DNA from: Paraburkholderia haematera | GTDB lineage: Bacteria; Pseudomonadota; Gammaproteobacteria; Burkholderiales; Burkholderiaceae | DNA: 64,000 nucleotides | Reading direction: 5' to 3' | NCBI RefSeq assembly: GCF_905220975.1 | Contig: NZ_CAJNBK010000003.1 | Location: 62,001 to 126,000, forward strand | Shown: positions 24,949-34,590 of the stretch, one piece after another | Layout of the letters: each line of letters starts with the position of its first letter | How positions within the stretch are numbered: position 1 is the stretch's first letter | The notes under the pieces: generated by a model | Told to the model about the DNA's origin: nothing | Databases searched by the model: none | Seen by the model: only the letters and a program-made list of their open reading frames with translations | Made by a program: the position numbers and the translations under genes

Positions 24949-27947
24949 GCCAGAAAGACCGACTCCCCAGCGGCGGGCGCATCAACCGCGCGATCGTACT
25001 GAACTTCACGTTCAACGGGCGCAAGTATCAGGGCTATCAGGGCGACACGCTCGCCTCCGCGCTGCTCGCGAACGGTGAGCATTTCGTTGCGCGTAGCTGG
25101 AAGTACCACCGGCCGCGCGGCATCGTGACGGCGGGCGTGGAAGAGCCGAATGCAATCGTGCAGCTCGAAACCGGCGCGTACACGGTGCCGAACGCGCGCG
25201 CGACGGAGGTGGAGCTGTATCAGGGGCTCGTCGCGACCAGCGTGAACGCGAAGCCGAGCATCGAGAACGACCGCATGGCGATCAACCAGAAGTTCGCGCG
25301 CTTCATTCCGGCGGGCTTCTACTACAAGACCTTCATGTGGCCGCGCAAGTTCTGGCCGAAGTATGAAGAAGTGATCCGCGATGCGGCGGGTCTCGGCAAG
25401 GCGCCCGAGCAAACCGATGCGGACCGTTACGACAAGTGCTTTGCGCATTGCGACGTGCTGGTGGTCGGCGGCGGCCCGACGGGTCTGGCGGCCGCGCATG
25501 CGGCGGCCTTGTCGGGCGCACGCGTGACGCTGATCGACGATCAGCCGGAACTCGGCGGCTCGCTGCTGTCGTGCCGCGCGGAGATCGACGGCAAACCGGC
25601 GTTGCAATGGGTCCAGAAGATCGAAGACGAACTGCGGCAGATGCCCAATGTGAAGATCCTGTGCCGCAGCACCGCGTTCGGTTATCAGGACCATAACCTC
25701 ATCACCGTTACGCAGCGGCTCACCGAGCATCTGCCGGTGTCGCAGAGAAAGGGCACGCGCGAGCTGATGTGGAAGATCCGCGCGAAACGCGTGATTCTCG
25801 CAACGGGCGCGCATGAGCGGCCGATCGTGTTCGGCAACAACGATCTGCCGGGCGTGATGCTGGCGTCGGCCGTGTCGACGTATCTGCATCGCTACGCGGT
25901 GCTGCCGGGACGCAATGCCGTGGTGTTCACGAACAATGACGACGGCTATCAATGCGCACTCGATCTGAAAGCGGCCGGCGCCCAGGTGACCGTCATCGAT
26001 CCGCGCGCGGCCGAATCGAAAGGCACGCTGCCCGCGCTCGCACGCCGCTACGGCGTCAAGGTGATGAACGGTGTCGCCATTACGGCTGCGCATGGCAAGC
26101 TGCGCGTGTCTTCTGTAGACATAGCGTCGTATTCGAACGGACAGGTCGGTGCGAAGCAGAGCGCGCTGCCCTGCGATCTGCTCGCGCTGTCCGGCGGCTG
26201 GAGCCCGGTGCTGCACCTGTTCGCGCAATCGGGCGGCAAGGCGCACTGGCATGACGACAAGGCCTGCTTCGTGCCGGGCAAGGCGATGCAGCCGGAGACG
26301 AGCGTTGGTGCGTGTGCCGGCGACTTCACGCTGGGACAGGGTATTCGCTTCGCCGTCGACGCCGGTGTCGAGGCGGCGCGTGCCGCCGGGCACATCGTCG
26401 CGCGGCCGAACCCGGTACAGGTGGCTGAGATCAGCGAAGCGAAGATGCAACCGCTGTGGCTCGTCGGCGGCCGCGAACTCGCGACGCGTGGGCCCAAGCA
26501 GTTCGTCGATTTCCAGAACGACGTTTCCGCGGCCGATATTTTTCTCGCGGCGCGCGAGGGCTTTGAATCCGTCGAGCACGTGAAGCGCTATACGGCGATG
26601 GGCTTCGGCACCGATCAGGGCAAGCTCGGCAACATCAACGGCATGGCGATTCTCGCGCAGGCACTCGGCAAGACGATTCCCGAGACGGGCACCACGACCT
26701 TCCGTCCCAACTACACGCCCGTTACGTTCGGCACGTTTGCAGGCCGCGAGCTGGGTGAGTTTCTTGACCCGGTCCGCAAGACGGCGGTACACGAATGGCA
26801 CGTGGAAAACGGTGCGGCGTTCGAGGACGTCGGTAACTGGAAGCGCCCCTGGTACTTCCCGAAAGCGGGCGAAGACATGCATGCGGCGGTGGCGCGCGAG
26901 TCGCTGGCGGTGCGCACGAGCGTCGGTATTCTTGACGCCTCGACGCTCGGCAAGATCGACATTCAGGGCCCCGATTCCGCGAAGCTGCTGAACTGGGTCT
27001 ACACGAATCCGTGGAGCAAGCTGGAAGTCGGCAAGTGCCGCTATGGCCTGATGCTCGACGAAAACGGCATGATCTTCGACGACGGCGTGACCGTGCGTCT
27101 CGCCGACCAGCATTACATGATGACCACCACCACGGGCGGCGCCGCGCGTGTGCTCACGTGGCTCGAGCGCTGGCTGCAAACCGAGTGGCCGGACATGCGC
27201 GTGCGGCTTGCTTCCGTGACGGATCATTGGGCAACCTTCGCGGTGGTCGGTCCGAATAGCCGCAAAGTTTTGCAGAAGGTCTGCCAGGACATCGACTTTG
27301 CCAACGCGGCGTTCCCGTTCATGAGCTATCGCGAAGGCACCGTGGCGGGCGCAGCGTCGCGCGTGATGCGGATCAGCTTCTCGGGCGAGCTGGCGTATGA
27401 AGTGAACGTTCCCGCGAACGTAGGGCGCGCGGTATGGGAGGCGCTGATGGCCGCAGGCGCGGAATTCGACATCACGCCGTACGGCACGGAAACCATGCAC
27501 GTATTGCGTGCGGAGAAGGGCTACATCATCGTCGGCCAGGATACGGACGGCTCGATGACGCCGTATGACATTGGCATGGGCGGCCTGGTCGCGAAATCGA
27601 AGGACTTTCTCGGCAAGCGTTCATTGACTCGCTCGGACACCGCGAAGGCGGGGCGTAAGCAACTGGTCGGGCTGCTCGCGGACGATCCGTCGTTCGTGAT
27701 TCCCGAAGGCTCGCAGATTGTCGCCGGTCCGTTCCAGGGCGATACCGCACCGATGCTCGGCCATGTTACATCGAGCTATTACAGCCCGATCCTGAAGCGT
27801 TCGATTGCCATGGCGGTAGTGAAGGGCGGTCTAGACAAGATCGGCGAAACAGTCACGATTCCGCTGGCGAGCGGCAAGCAGATTGCAGCCAAGGTCACCA
27901 GTTCGGTGTTCTACGACAGCGAAGGAGCACGTCAACATGTGGAATGA
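24945..27947 (+). CDS. soxA: Sarcosine oxidase alpha subunit
   Basis: A 1000-residue protein of the usual length. The N-terminal ~100 residues are a ferredoxin-like domain (FNGRKYQGYQGDTLASALLA). A nucleotide-binding Rossmann motif VLVVGGGPTGLAAAHAAALS lies around residue 170, and the C-terminal third is a GcvT-like tetrahydrofolate-binding domain (ASTLGKIDIQGPDSAKLLNW, then ELAYEVNVP). It accepts the methyl group of sarcosine as 5,10-methylene-tetrahydrofolate. The ATGA overlap with soxD and the 11-base overlap with soxG show tight coupling. Confidence 0.95.
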   Translation: MSQKDRLPSGGRINRAIVLNFTFNGRKYQGYQGDTLASALLANGEHFVARSWKYHRPRGIVTAGVEEPNAIVQLETGAYTVPNARATEVELYQGLVATSVNAKPSIENDRMAINQKFARFIPAGFYYKTFMWPRKFWPKYEEVIRDAAGLGKAPEQTDADRYDKCFAHCDVLVVGGGPTGLAAAHAAALSGARVTLIDDQPELGGSLLSCRAEIDGKPALQWVQKIEDELRQMPNVKILCRSTAFGYQDHNLITVTQRLTEHLPVSQRKGTRELMWKIRAKRVILATGAHERPIVFGNNDLPGVMLASAVSTYLHRYAVLPGRNAVVFTNNDDGYQCALDLKAAGAQVTVIDPRAAESKGTLPALARRYGVKVMNGVAITAAHGKLRVSSVDIASYSNGQVGAKQSALPCDLLALSGGWSPVLHLFAQSGGKAHWHDDKACFVPGKAMQPETSVGACAGDFTLGQGIRFAVDAGVEAARAAGHIVARPNPVQVAEISEAKMQPLWLVGGRELATRGPKQFVDFQNDVSAADIFLAAREGFESVEHVKRYTAMGFGTDQGKLGNINGMAILAQALGKTIPETGTTTFRPNYTPVTFGTFAGRELGEFLDPVRKTAVHEWHVENGAAFEDVGNWKRPWYFPKAGEDMHAAVARESLAVRTSVGILDASTLGKIDIQGPDSAKLLNWVYTNPWSKLEVGKCRYGLMLDENGMIFDDGVTVRLADQHYMMTTTTGGAARVLTWLERWLQTEWPDMRVRLASVTDHWATFAVVGPNSRKVLQKVCQDIDFANAAFPFMSYREGTVAGAASRVMRISFSGELAYEVNVPANVGRAVWEALMAAGAEFDITPYGTETMHVLRAEKGYIIVGQDTDGSMTPYDIGMGGLVAKSKDFLGKRSLTRSDTAKAGRKQLVGLLADDPSFVIPEGSQIVAGPFQGDTAPMLGHVTSSYYSPILKRSIAMAVVKGGLDKIGETVTIPLASGKQIAAKVTSSVFYDSEGARQHVE

Positions 27948-28593
27948 AACTAGAGGGACGGTGTCGGCGGTGGATCGCGCTGTCGGCCAGCAAACCGGCG
28001 TGTGGCAGGAGTCGCCGCTGGTGGGTACGGATGCATTGCTGAAGAAGCATCAGGCGACAGCGTCGGCGGCGTTCCGCTTGAGCGAGCGGCCGTTTCTGGA
28101 ACTGGTGAACGTACGTGGCGATACGCGTGACGCCGCGTTCGTGAGCGCGGTGGAAAGTGTGATCGGCTGCCGGCCGCCGGAGAAGGCGAACACCCTTGCG
28201 CGCGGCAACGGCTACGACATGCTGTGGCTCGGTCCGGACGAGTGGCTGGTGCGCTCGGCTACGGCGCACGACGCAACCCGCACCGCGCCGCTGCAGCCGA
28301 AACTCGGCGCGGCATTTGCTGGCGTGTTCGCTTCGGCGGTGGATATCGGCAGCGGCTATACGGTGCTCGAAATCAGCGGTACGCGCACGCGTGACGTGTT
28401 GGCGCGCGGTTGCCCGCTCGATCTGCACCCGAAACTGTTCGGCGAAGGGCAGTGTGCGCAGAGTCACTTTTTCAAGGCATCGATGACGCTGTTGCCCACC
28501 GGCGCGGATAGTTTCGATATCGTTGTGCGCCGCAGCTTTGCGGACTATTTCGTCAAGATGATGCTTGATGCGGCCGAGCCGCTAATGTCGTGA
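27937..28593 (+). CDS. soxG: Sarcosine oxidase gamma subunit
   Basis: A 218-residue subunit with the SoxG region SERPFLELVNVRGD, LWLGPDEWLV and VDIGSGYTVLEISG, all typical of the family. The start MWNETRGTVSAV at 27937 is chosen because AAGGAG lies nine bases before it, inside the end of soxA. Last structural gene of soxBDAG. A strong hairpin follows at 28600-28634. Confidence 0.94.
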   Translation: MWNETRGTVSAVDRAVGQQTGVWQESPLVGTDALLKKHQATASAAFRLSERPFLELVNVRGDTRDAAFVSAVESVIGCRPPEKANTLARGNGYDMLWLGPDEWLVRSATAHDATRTAPLQPKLGAAFAGVFASAVDIGSGYTVLEISGTRTRDVLARGCPLDLHPKLFGEGQCAQSHFFKASMTLLPTGADSFDIVVRRSFADYFVKMMLDAAEPLMS

Positions 28594-28599
28594 CATGCG

Positions 28600-28634
28600 G
28601 CGGGCGGTGCCTTGCTTGCTGAGGCACCGCCCGC
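28600..28634 (+). terminator. Hairpin after soxG
   Basis: A perfect 13-bp GC-rich stem, GCGGGCGGTGCCT (28600-28612) with AGGCACCGCCCGC (28622-28634), loop nine bases, beginning six bases after the soxG stop. There is no T run, so it may be an mRNA-stabilising or attenuating stem rather than a classic terminator. It stands between soxG and a small downstream gene. Confidence 0.55.
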
Positions 28635-28657
28635 GGCTCTACCGGCCGCCGACTGAC

Positions 28658-28921
28658 ATGACGTCGACACGTCTAGCCACCGCGCGTCTCACCGAGCGCG
28701 CGTGCCAACAGGGCGATGCCCATGCCGCGCTCGCGCTGCTCGATCAGAGCATCACGTTGCGGCATCGGCGCATTGCGCTGATTCGCTATCTCCTCGCGCA
28801 GCAGTTGGGCGCACCGCTGCAGTCGCGGCATCATGAATACGTTGAGAAGATTGCTGCTCGCCTGAGCGCGGATGCACTCGCACGCATTGTTGGTGCTGCG
28901 CGTGCGCGGCATCGACCGTAA
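28658..28921 (+). CDS. Small protein of unknown function downstream of soxG
   Basis: An 87-residue frame beginning MTSTRLATARLTERACQQGD. It is predicted to be highly helical, Ala/Arg-rich, with one cysteine and no signal peptide or membrane segment. The pI is high. The start at 28658 is taken because homologues of such size would not include the upstream hairpin. The ribosome binding site is weak. I do not recognise a family. The position between sox and an MFS gene suggests a possible accessory of this locus, but the frame could be spurious. Confidence 0.45.
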   Translation: MTSTRLATARLTERACQQGDAHAALALLDQSITLRHRRIALIRYLLAQQLGAPLQSRHHEYVEKIAARLSADALARIVGAARARHRP

Positions 28922-28970
28922 GGGTCGGTTTCGCGTTGGCACGGCTTCGACATTGAAGCCTGCTTCGTGC

Positions 28971-28984
28971 GCGCTCATGAGCGC
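28971..28984. promoter_or_regulatory. Perfect 14-bp palindrome GCGCTCATGAGCGC
   Basis: Located in the 198-base gap upstream of the MFS gene at 29120, about 135 bases before its start. A dimeric regulator site is possible. No family assignment. Confidence 0.35.
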
Positions 28985-29119
28985 ATGCATTGACGGAACG
29001 ACGCCCCCGTTCCATCCCCATGACGTATTTCTTCTATGTGGCCGAATTATGTCGGCGTCTACTGAAATGCACTGATCGGAACGTCCACGCGGCAGCCGCC
29101 GCATCAACGAGGGGATCAC

Positions 29120-30538
29120 ATGTCTACCGCTTTTCAGCCTCGCGCGAGCGCAGCCGCCAGACTCGAACGACTGCCGTTCTCCGGATATCACCGGACCATC
29201 TTCATCATCATCGCGATCGCGTTCTTTTTCGACTCGGTCGATCTCGGCACCATGACCTTCGTGCTCGGCTCGATCAAGAGCGAGTTTCATTTGTCGAGCG
29301 CGACAGCGGGGCTGGTCGCGAGTGCGAGCTTCTTTGGCATGGTGATCGGCGCAGCCGGCGCTGGATTGCTGGCTGATCGCTTTGGACGACGCCCCGTGTT
29401 TCAGTGGAGTATGGTGCTGTGGGGACTCGCGTCGTATCTGTGTTCGACCGCGCAGAGTGTCGAAGCGCTTATCTTCTATCGCGTGCTGCTCGGTTTCGGC
29501 ATGGGCATGGAGTTCCCCATTGCGCAGACGCTCCTGTCCGAATTCGTGCCGACAGCGTCGCGTGGACGACTGATCGCGCTGATGGACGGCTTCTGGCCGC
29601 TCGGTTTCATTACGGCGGGCGTGGTGTCGTACTTCGTGTTGCCGACTTTCGGCTGGCGCATGGAGTTCGCGTTGCTGGCGATTCCTGCCGTATTCGTGCT
29701 GATCGTGCGCCGCGTCGTGCCGGAATCGCCACGCTGGCTGGAACATCGCGGGCGCCTCGCCGAAGCGGACAAGATCCTTGCCGACGTCGAAGTGAAGGTC
29801 ATGAAAGCGGCCGGCCTGAGCCAGTTGCGCGCGCCGGTGATGTTGCAGGAACCGCCGGCCGCGAAGGGCACGAGTGCGTTTCGCGAGATATGGAGCATGG
29901 CCTATCGGCGTCGCACGATCATGGTGTGGACGCTGTGGTTTTTCGCGCTGCTGGGATTTTATGGGCTGACTTCGTGGCTCGGCGCGCTGATGCAGCAAGC
30001 GGGTTTCGCGGTAACGAAGTCGGTGCTGTACACGGTGCTGATTTCGCTCGGCGGGATTCCGGGCTTCATCTGCGCGGCGTGGCTGGTCGAACGCTGGGGA
30101 CGCAAGCCGACCTGTATCGCGTCGCTGGCCGGCAGCGCGGTCATGGCCTACGTCTACGGACAAACCGCGCTGCACGCGCAAACGCCGACGCTGCTGATCT
30201 GCGCCGGGCTCGCCATGCAGTTCTTTATGTTCGCGATGTGGGCGGTGCTTTACACCTATACGCCTGAACTTTACGGCACGGGTGCGCGGGCCACAGGATC
30301 GGGTTTTGCGTCGGCGATTGGCCGCGTGGGGTCCTTGATCGGCCCTTACGTGGTCGGTGTCGTGCTTCCGATGTTCGGGCAAGGCGGCGTGTTTTCGCTT
30401 GGCGCGATGTGTTTTGTGATCGCGGCCGCGGCGGTATGGATCATGGGGATCGAGACGCGTGGGCTGGCGCTGGAGACCCTGGTGTCCGAGGCTGTTGAGA
30501 CGGACGCGCACGGGGTGTTGAGTCCCGCGCGCGAGTGA
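29120..30538 (+). CDS. MFS transporter (metabolite:H+ symporter type)
   Basis: A 472-residue, 12-helix transporter. The first helix contains the FFDSVDLGTMTFVLGSIKSE motif, followed by the MFS loop motif LLADRFGRRPVF and, midway, ESPRWLEHRGR typical of the sugar-porter/NiaP/AAHS-like groups. GAGGGG precedes the start. Genomic context (sarcosine oxidase on one side, betaine synthesis on the other) suggests transport of a related methylated amine or acid. The actual substrate is unknown. It converges with betA with only 15 bases between stop codons. Confidence 0.88.
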   Translation: MSTAFQPRASAAARLERLPFSGYHRTIFIIIAIAFFFDSVDLGTMTFVLGSIKSEFHLSSATAGLVASASFFGMVIGAAGAGLLADRFGRRPVFQWSMVLWGLASYLCSTAQSVEALIFYRVLLGFGMGMEFPIAQTLLSEFVPTASRGRLIALMDGFWPLGFITAGVVSYFVLPTFGWRMEFALLAIPAVFVLIVRRVVPESPRWLEHRGRLAEADKILADVEVKVMKAAGLSQLRAPVMLQEPPAAKGTSAFREIWSMAYRRRTIMVWTLWFFALLGFYGLTSWLGALMQQAGFAVTKSVLYTVLISLGGIPGFICAAWLVERWGRKPTCIASLAGSAVMAYVYGQTALHAQTPTLLICAGLAMQFFMFAMWAVLYTYTPELYGTGARATGSGFASAIGRVGSLIGPYVVGVVLPMFGQGGVFSLGAMCFVIAAAAVWIMGIETRGLALETLVSEAVETDAHGVLSPARE

Positions 30539-30553
30539 GGCCAGCGGCGGGTG

Positions 30554-32239
30554 TTAAACCGCCGCAGCCTCGCGTTTTCTCGACGCCACGCCGCGGGCCA
30601 CAAAATACGGCGTCTCCACCCGCGCCAGCGCGTCGCGCCCGCGAATCCGGTCGGCAATCTTCTCCGCCATCATGATCGTCGGCGCGTTCAGATTGCCGGT
30701 GGTGATCTGCGGCATGATCGACGCGTCGACGACGCGCAGCGCTTCCATTCCATGCACGCGGCCCTCGTTATCCACCACAGCCATATCGTCATAGCCCATC
30801 TTGCACGAGCACGACGGGTGAAACGCCGTCTCCGCACGCATTCGCACGAACGTGTCGAGTTGCTCATCCGTGGTCAGTTCCGCGCCCGGATTCAGCTCGC
30901 GGCCGCGATAACGATCGAGCGCCGGTTGCTGCATGATCTCGCGTGTAATGCGGATACCGTCGCGGAATTCGCGCCAGTCGAGCGGATCGGCCATGTAGTT
31001 GAACAGGATGCTCGGATGTGCGGCAGGATCGCGTGACGTGAGCTTCACGCGGCCACGACTTGGCGAACGCATCGATCCGACGTGCGCCTGAAAGCCGTGC
31101 ATCTTGATCGCGTTTGAGCCGTTGTAGTTAATCGCGACCGGCAGGAAGTGATACTGGATGTTTGGCCACAGATCGTCGTCGCGCGTACGGATGAAGCCGC
31201 CCGCCTCGAACTGATTGCTCGCACCGATACCCGTGCCGTTAAGCATCCACTCAAGTCCGATTGCAGGCTGATTCCACCACTGCAACGCGGGATACAGCGA
31301 AACCGGCTCCTTGCATTCGTATTGGATATACATCTCCAGATGGTCCTGCAGGTTTTCGCCGACGCCAGGCAGATCGTGCACGAGCGGCACGTCGAGTTCA
31401 CGCAGCCACGTCGAGCGGCCCACGCCTGAGCGTTGCAGCAATTGCGGCGAGGCAATCGCGCCGCTGCACACCAGCACTTCGCGGCGTGCCTGCGCAGTCA
31501 CGGCATGGCCGTGATGCAGATACGCGACGCCAATCGCACGCTTGCCCGAGAACAGCACGCGATCGGTCATGGCATGCGTCACGATGGTCAGATTCGGGCG
31601 CGCCTTCGCGCGATCCAGATAGCCGCGCGCCGTGCTGGCGCGTCTTCCATTCGCCGTGACCGTGCGGTCCATCGGGCCGAAGCCTTCCTGCTGATAGCCG
31701 TTGAGATCGTCGGTACGCGGAAAACCGGCCTGCACGCCGGCCTCGACCATCGCGGCAAACAAGGGATTGTTGCCGGGTTTGCTCGTTGTCACATGAACCG
31801 GGCCGTCACCGCCGTGATACGCATTCGCACCGACATCGCGTGTTTCGGCTTTGAGGAAATACGGCAGGCAATCCAGATAGGTCCAGTTTTCCAGGCCGGC
31901 GCGTCCTGCCCAGCCGTCGTAGTCGAGTGCATTGCCGCGGATGTAGCACATGCCGTTGATCAGCGACGAACCGCCGAGCCCCTTGCCGCGTCCGCACTCC
32001 ATGCGGCGGTTGTTCATATGCGGCTCGGGATCGGTTTCGTACGCCCAGTTATAGCGCCGCCCCTGCAAAGGATAGGCGAGTGCCGCGGGCATCTGCGTGC
32101 GAAAATCGAAACGGTAGTCGGGGCCGCCTGCTTCGAGGAGCAGCACGGTCACGTTTGCGTCTTCGGTCAGGCGCGAGGCGAGCACGTTGCCCGCCGAACC
32201 CGCGCCGACGATGATGTAGTCGTATTCGTTCGAAGCCAT
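30554..32239 (-). CDS. betA: Choline dehydrogenase (GMC oxidoreductase)
   Basis: A 561-residue GMC flavoprotein. The FAD-binding GAGSAG lies at residues 12-17, the GMC signature region [19 protein letters not shown] near residue 83, and the C-terminal catalytic region contains [10 protein letters not shown] (active-site His) and [17 protein letters not shown] (Asn). It oxidises choline to betaine aldehyde at the membrane and can proceed to betaine. The start [17 protein letters not shown] at 32239 is supported by AAGGAGTG. It is the last gene of betI-betB-betA. Confidence 0.95.
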   Translation of the reverse strand: MASNEYDYIIVGAGSAGNVLASRLTEDANVTVLLLEAGGPDYRFDFRTQMPAALAYPLQGRRYNWAYETDPEPHMNNRRMECGRGKGLGGSSLINGMCYIRGNALDYDGWAGRAGLENWTYLDCLPYFLKAETRDVGANAYHGGDGPVHVTTSKPGNNPLFAAMVEAGVQAGFPRTDDLNGYQQEGFGPMDRTVTANGRRASTARGYLDRAKARPNLTIVTHAMTDRVLFSGKRAIGVAYLHHGHAVTAQARREVLVCSGAIASPQLLQRSGVGRSTWLRELDVPLVHDLPGVGENLQDHLEMYIQYECKEPVSLYPALQWWNQPAIGLEWMLNGTGIGASNQFEAGGFIRTRDDDLWPNIQYHFLPVAINYNGSNAIKMHGFQAHVGSMRSPSRGRVKLTSRDPAAHPSILFNYMADPLDWREFRDGIRITREIMQQPALDRYRGRELNPGAELTTDEQLDTFVRMRAETAFHPSCSCKMGYDDMAVVDNEGRVHGMEALRVVDASIMPQITTGNLNAPTIMMAEKIADRIRGRDALARVETPYFVARGVASRKREAAAV

Positions 32240-32250
32240 CGCCACACTCC

Positions 32251-33720
32251 TTAGAACACCGGTTGATAGGGGCCGAGTTCCACCTGCACGGATTTGATGC
32301 GCGTGTAGTGTTCGAGCGTGGTGATGCCGTTCTCGCGGCCGACGCCCGATTGTTTGTAGCCGCCCACCGGCATTTCCGCGGGCGACTCGCCCCACGTATT
32401 GATCCAGCAGATACCCGCTTCGAGGCGATGAATCACGCGATGCGCACGCGCCAGGTTCTCGGTCACCACGCCCGCAGCGAGACCATAAGCGGTGCTATTG
32501 GCACGCAGGATCGCTTCGTCTTCGTCGTCGAAAACGAGGATGCTCATGACCGGGCCGAAGATCTCTTCGCGCACGATACGCATGTCGTCATGACAACCGG
32601 TGAAAACCGTCGGTTCGACGTACTGGCCGTTGCGGAAGTGGCCTTCCGTAAGCCGCTTGCCGCCGGCAATGAGCCGCGCGCCTTCCTGAACGCCGCTTTC
32701 GATATAGCCGAGCACTTTCTGCAATTGCGCGGCGCTCACCAGCGGGCCGAAATTGGTGTCAGCGTCAGTGGGCGCGCCGACGCGAATCCGCTTGACGCGC
32801 GCAAGCACCAGCGCTTCGAACCGTTCCAGCACGCTACGCTGCACGAAGACACGTGTGCCATTTGTACAAACCTGACCGGAGCTAAAGAAGTTGGCGCTCA
32901 TCGCGATGTCGGCGGCGCGTTCCAGGTTGGCGTCGTCGAAGACGAGCAGGGGAGACTTGCCGCCCAGCTCCATCGTCACTTCTTTCAACGACGAAGCGCC
33001 GGCCAGCGACATGACCTTTTTGCCCGTTTCAACGCCGCCGGTGAACGAAATCTTTTCGATGTCGGGATGGGTGGCGAGCATCGCGCCAACGCGCCCGTCG
33101 CCTTGCACGACATTGAACACGCCGGCGGGCACTCCGGCTTCGGTATAAATCTCGGCGAGTTTCAGCGCGGACAGCGGCGTGATTTCACTCGGCTTGAAGA
33201 TCATCGCATTGCCGGCCGCCAACGCGGGCGCCGATTTCCAGCAGGCGATCTGGATCGGGTAATTCCACGCGCCGATACCTGCGCACACGCCGAGCGGTTC
33301 ACGCCGCGTATAAACAAACGACGAAGGCCGCAACGGAATCTGTTGCCCTTCAATCGCGGTCGCAAGCCCCGCGTAATACTCGATCACGTCCGCACCGGTG
33401 ACGATATCGACCGCACGGGTCTCCGCGATCGCCTTGCCGGTGTCGCGGGTTTCGAGCGCGGCGAGTTCGTCATTGCGCTCGCGCAGGAGATCGACCGCGC
33501 GGCGCAAGATGCGCGAGCGCTGCATCTCCGTGAGCGCGGCCCATTCGCGTTGGCCGTCGCGCGCGGATTGCACTGCGCGATCTACGTCAGCGGCCGAGGC
33601 TTGTTGCACGGTCGCAAGTGTTTCGCCGGTGGCGGGGTCGAGCGTGTCGAAAGTCTCGCCACCGGTTGCATCGACATAGGCGCCGCCGATATAGAGACGT
33701 TGCGTTGCGAATACCGCCAT
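32251..33720 (-). CDS. betB: Betaine aldehyde dehydrogenase
   Basis: A 489-residue NAD(P)-dependent aldehyde dehydrogenase. The general base Glu is in ELGGKSPLL, the catalytic nucleophile is Cys285 in [10 protein letters not shown], and the length is the normal one for BetB. It oxidises betaine aldehyde to glycine betaine. It lies between betI and betA, 11 bases upstream of betA in transcription order. Confidence 0.95.
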   Translation of the reverse strand: MAVFATQRLYIGGAYVDATGGETFDTLDPATGETLATVQQASAADVDRAVQSARDGQREWAALTEMQRSRILRRAVDLLRERNDELAALETRDTGKAIAETRAVDIVTGADVIEYYAGLATAIEGQQIPLRPSSFVYTRREPLGVCAGIGAWNYPIQIACWKSAPALAAGNAMIFKPSEITPLSALKLAEIYTEAGVPAGVFNVVQGDGRVGAMLATHPDIEKISFTGGVETGKKVMSLAGASSLKEVTMELGGKSPLLVFDDANLERAADIAMSANFFSSGQVCTNGTRVFVQRSVLERFEALVLARVKRIRVGAPTDADTNFGPLVSAAQLQKVLGYIESGVQEGARLIAGGKRLTEGHFRNGQYVEPTVFTGCHDDMRIVREEIFGPVMSILVFDDEDEAILRANSTAYGLAAGVVTENLARAHRVIHRLEAGICWINTWGESPAEMPVGGYKQSGVGRENGITTLEHYTRIKSVQVELGPYQPVF

Positions 33721-33750
33721 GACTTGCTCCTTTCTATAAATGTCGCCGGA

Positions 33751-34338
33751 CTAGTTGCGTGCTTCCAGCACCAGATCGATGTATTCATTCGCCACGCGCA
33801 GTGCAGCCTTGGTATCAAAGGGCTCACCGGACAAAGCGCCGCGCAACCACAGTCCGTCGATCAACGCCGCCAAGCCGCTTGCCGCACGGCGCGCCGCCGC
33901 ACGCGGCAGTGCTTTAGAAAAATCCGCGCACAGGTTCGAGTTCAGCCGGCGCGTGTTCACGTACTGAAGCCGCCGCAATTGCGGCTTGTGCATGCTCTCG
34001 GACCAGAACGCAAGCCACGTTTTCATGACCGTGCTGCTGGTCTGCTCGGCGTCGAAATTCGCCGCTACGACCGCGCGAAGTTTCGAGCGGGGATCCGCTT
34101 TCGCCGCACGGCGCCGTCTCGACGTGGCTTGCCAGAGGTCGCGCAGCACGTGGCGCATGGTGGCTTCGAGCAAACCGTCCTTGTCGCCGAAATAGTGGCT
34201 CACGATGCCGGTGGAAATGCTCGCGCGCTGTGCGACCGAAGCGAGCGTGGCACCGGCCAGGCCGGTCTGGTCGATGGTGAGCAGGGTTGCGTCGATCAGC
34301 TGGGCGCGGCGGATTTCGCGCATTCCAAGTTTGGGCAT
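33751..34338 (-). CDS. betI: TetR-family repressor of choline-to-betaine genes
   Basis: A 195-residue TetR-type regulator. The N terminus [20 protein letters not shown] followed by [28 protein letters not shown] is characteristic of BetI. The start at 34338 matches the usual BetI length; the longer frame to 34374 is less likely. BetI represses betIBA until choline is present. A likely operator lies 67 bases upstream at 34405-34418. Confidence 0.94.
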   Translation of the reverse strand: MPKLGMREIRRAQLIDATLLTIDQTGLAGATLASVAQRASISTGIVSHYFGDKDGLLEATMRHVLRDLWQATSRRRRAAKADPRSKLRAVVAANFDAEQTSSTVMKTWLAFWSESMHKPQLRRLQYVNTRRLNSNLCADFSKALPRAAARRAASGLAALIDGLWLRGALSGEPFDTKAALRVANEYIDLVLEARN

Positions 34339-34404
34339 GGTGCTAGGGGTGGCAGGCGCAGGCTTGCCGCCCAAGTGTTCGATGGGCCATGTTAGTTTTT
34401 TTAT

Positions 34405-34418
34405 ATTGAACGGTCAAT
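34405..34418 (-). promoter_or_regulatory. BetI operator
   Basis: ATTGAACGGTCAAT: inverted half-sites ATTGA and TCAAT, in an AT-rich context (poly-T on one side, TCAATAAAAAATG on the other). This agrees with known BetI boxes, which contain ATTGA/TCAAT around a four-base centre, and it lies directly upstream of betI. Confidence 0.75.
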
Positions 34419-34590
34419 CAATAAAAAATGAAAGGAATCAGCGTGGACGCGGGTTGCACCTTGCGTGTCGGTTCCTGCCAAACCGGTGTCGTGTTCAGTA
34501 CATGTCCTTTGTTTCAGCGGGCGCTACGCTCGTTGAACGGCGTGCCACATCGAGTCGGGCGCGCCGCTCACAAGACATGGAGACAGGCAA

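Noticed and set aside
24903..27500. 865-codon open frame on the minus strand opposite soxA
   Set aside because: It is the antisense shadow of soxA in GC-rich DNA. The sense strand has complete domain structure, and the antisense product is Arg/His/Ala-rich without any recognisable motif.
32263..34395. 710-codon open frame on the plus strand across betB and betI
   Set aside because: Antisense to two well-supported genes; composition is typical of shadow frames, and it would read through the betI-betB junction.
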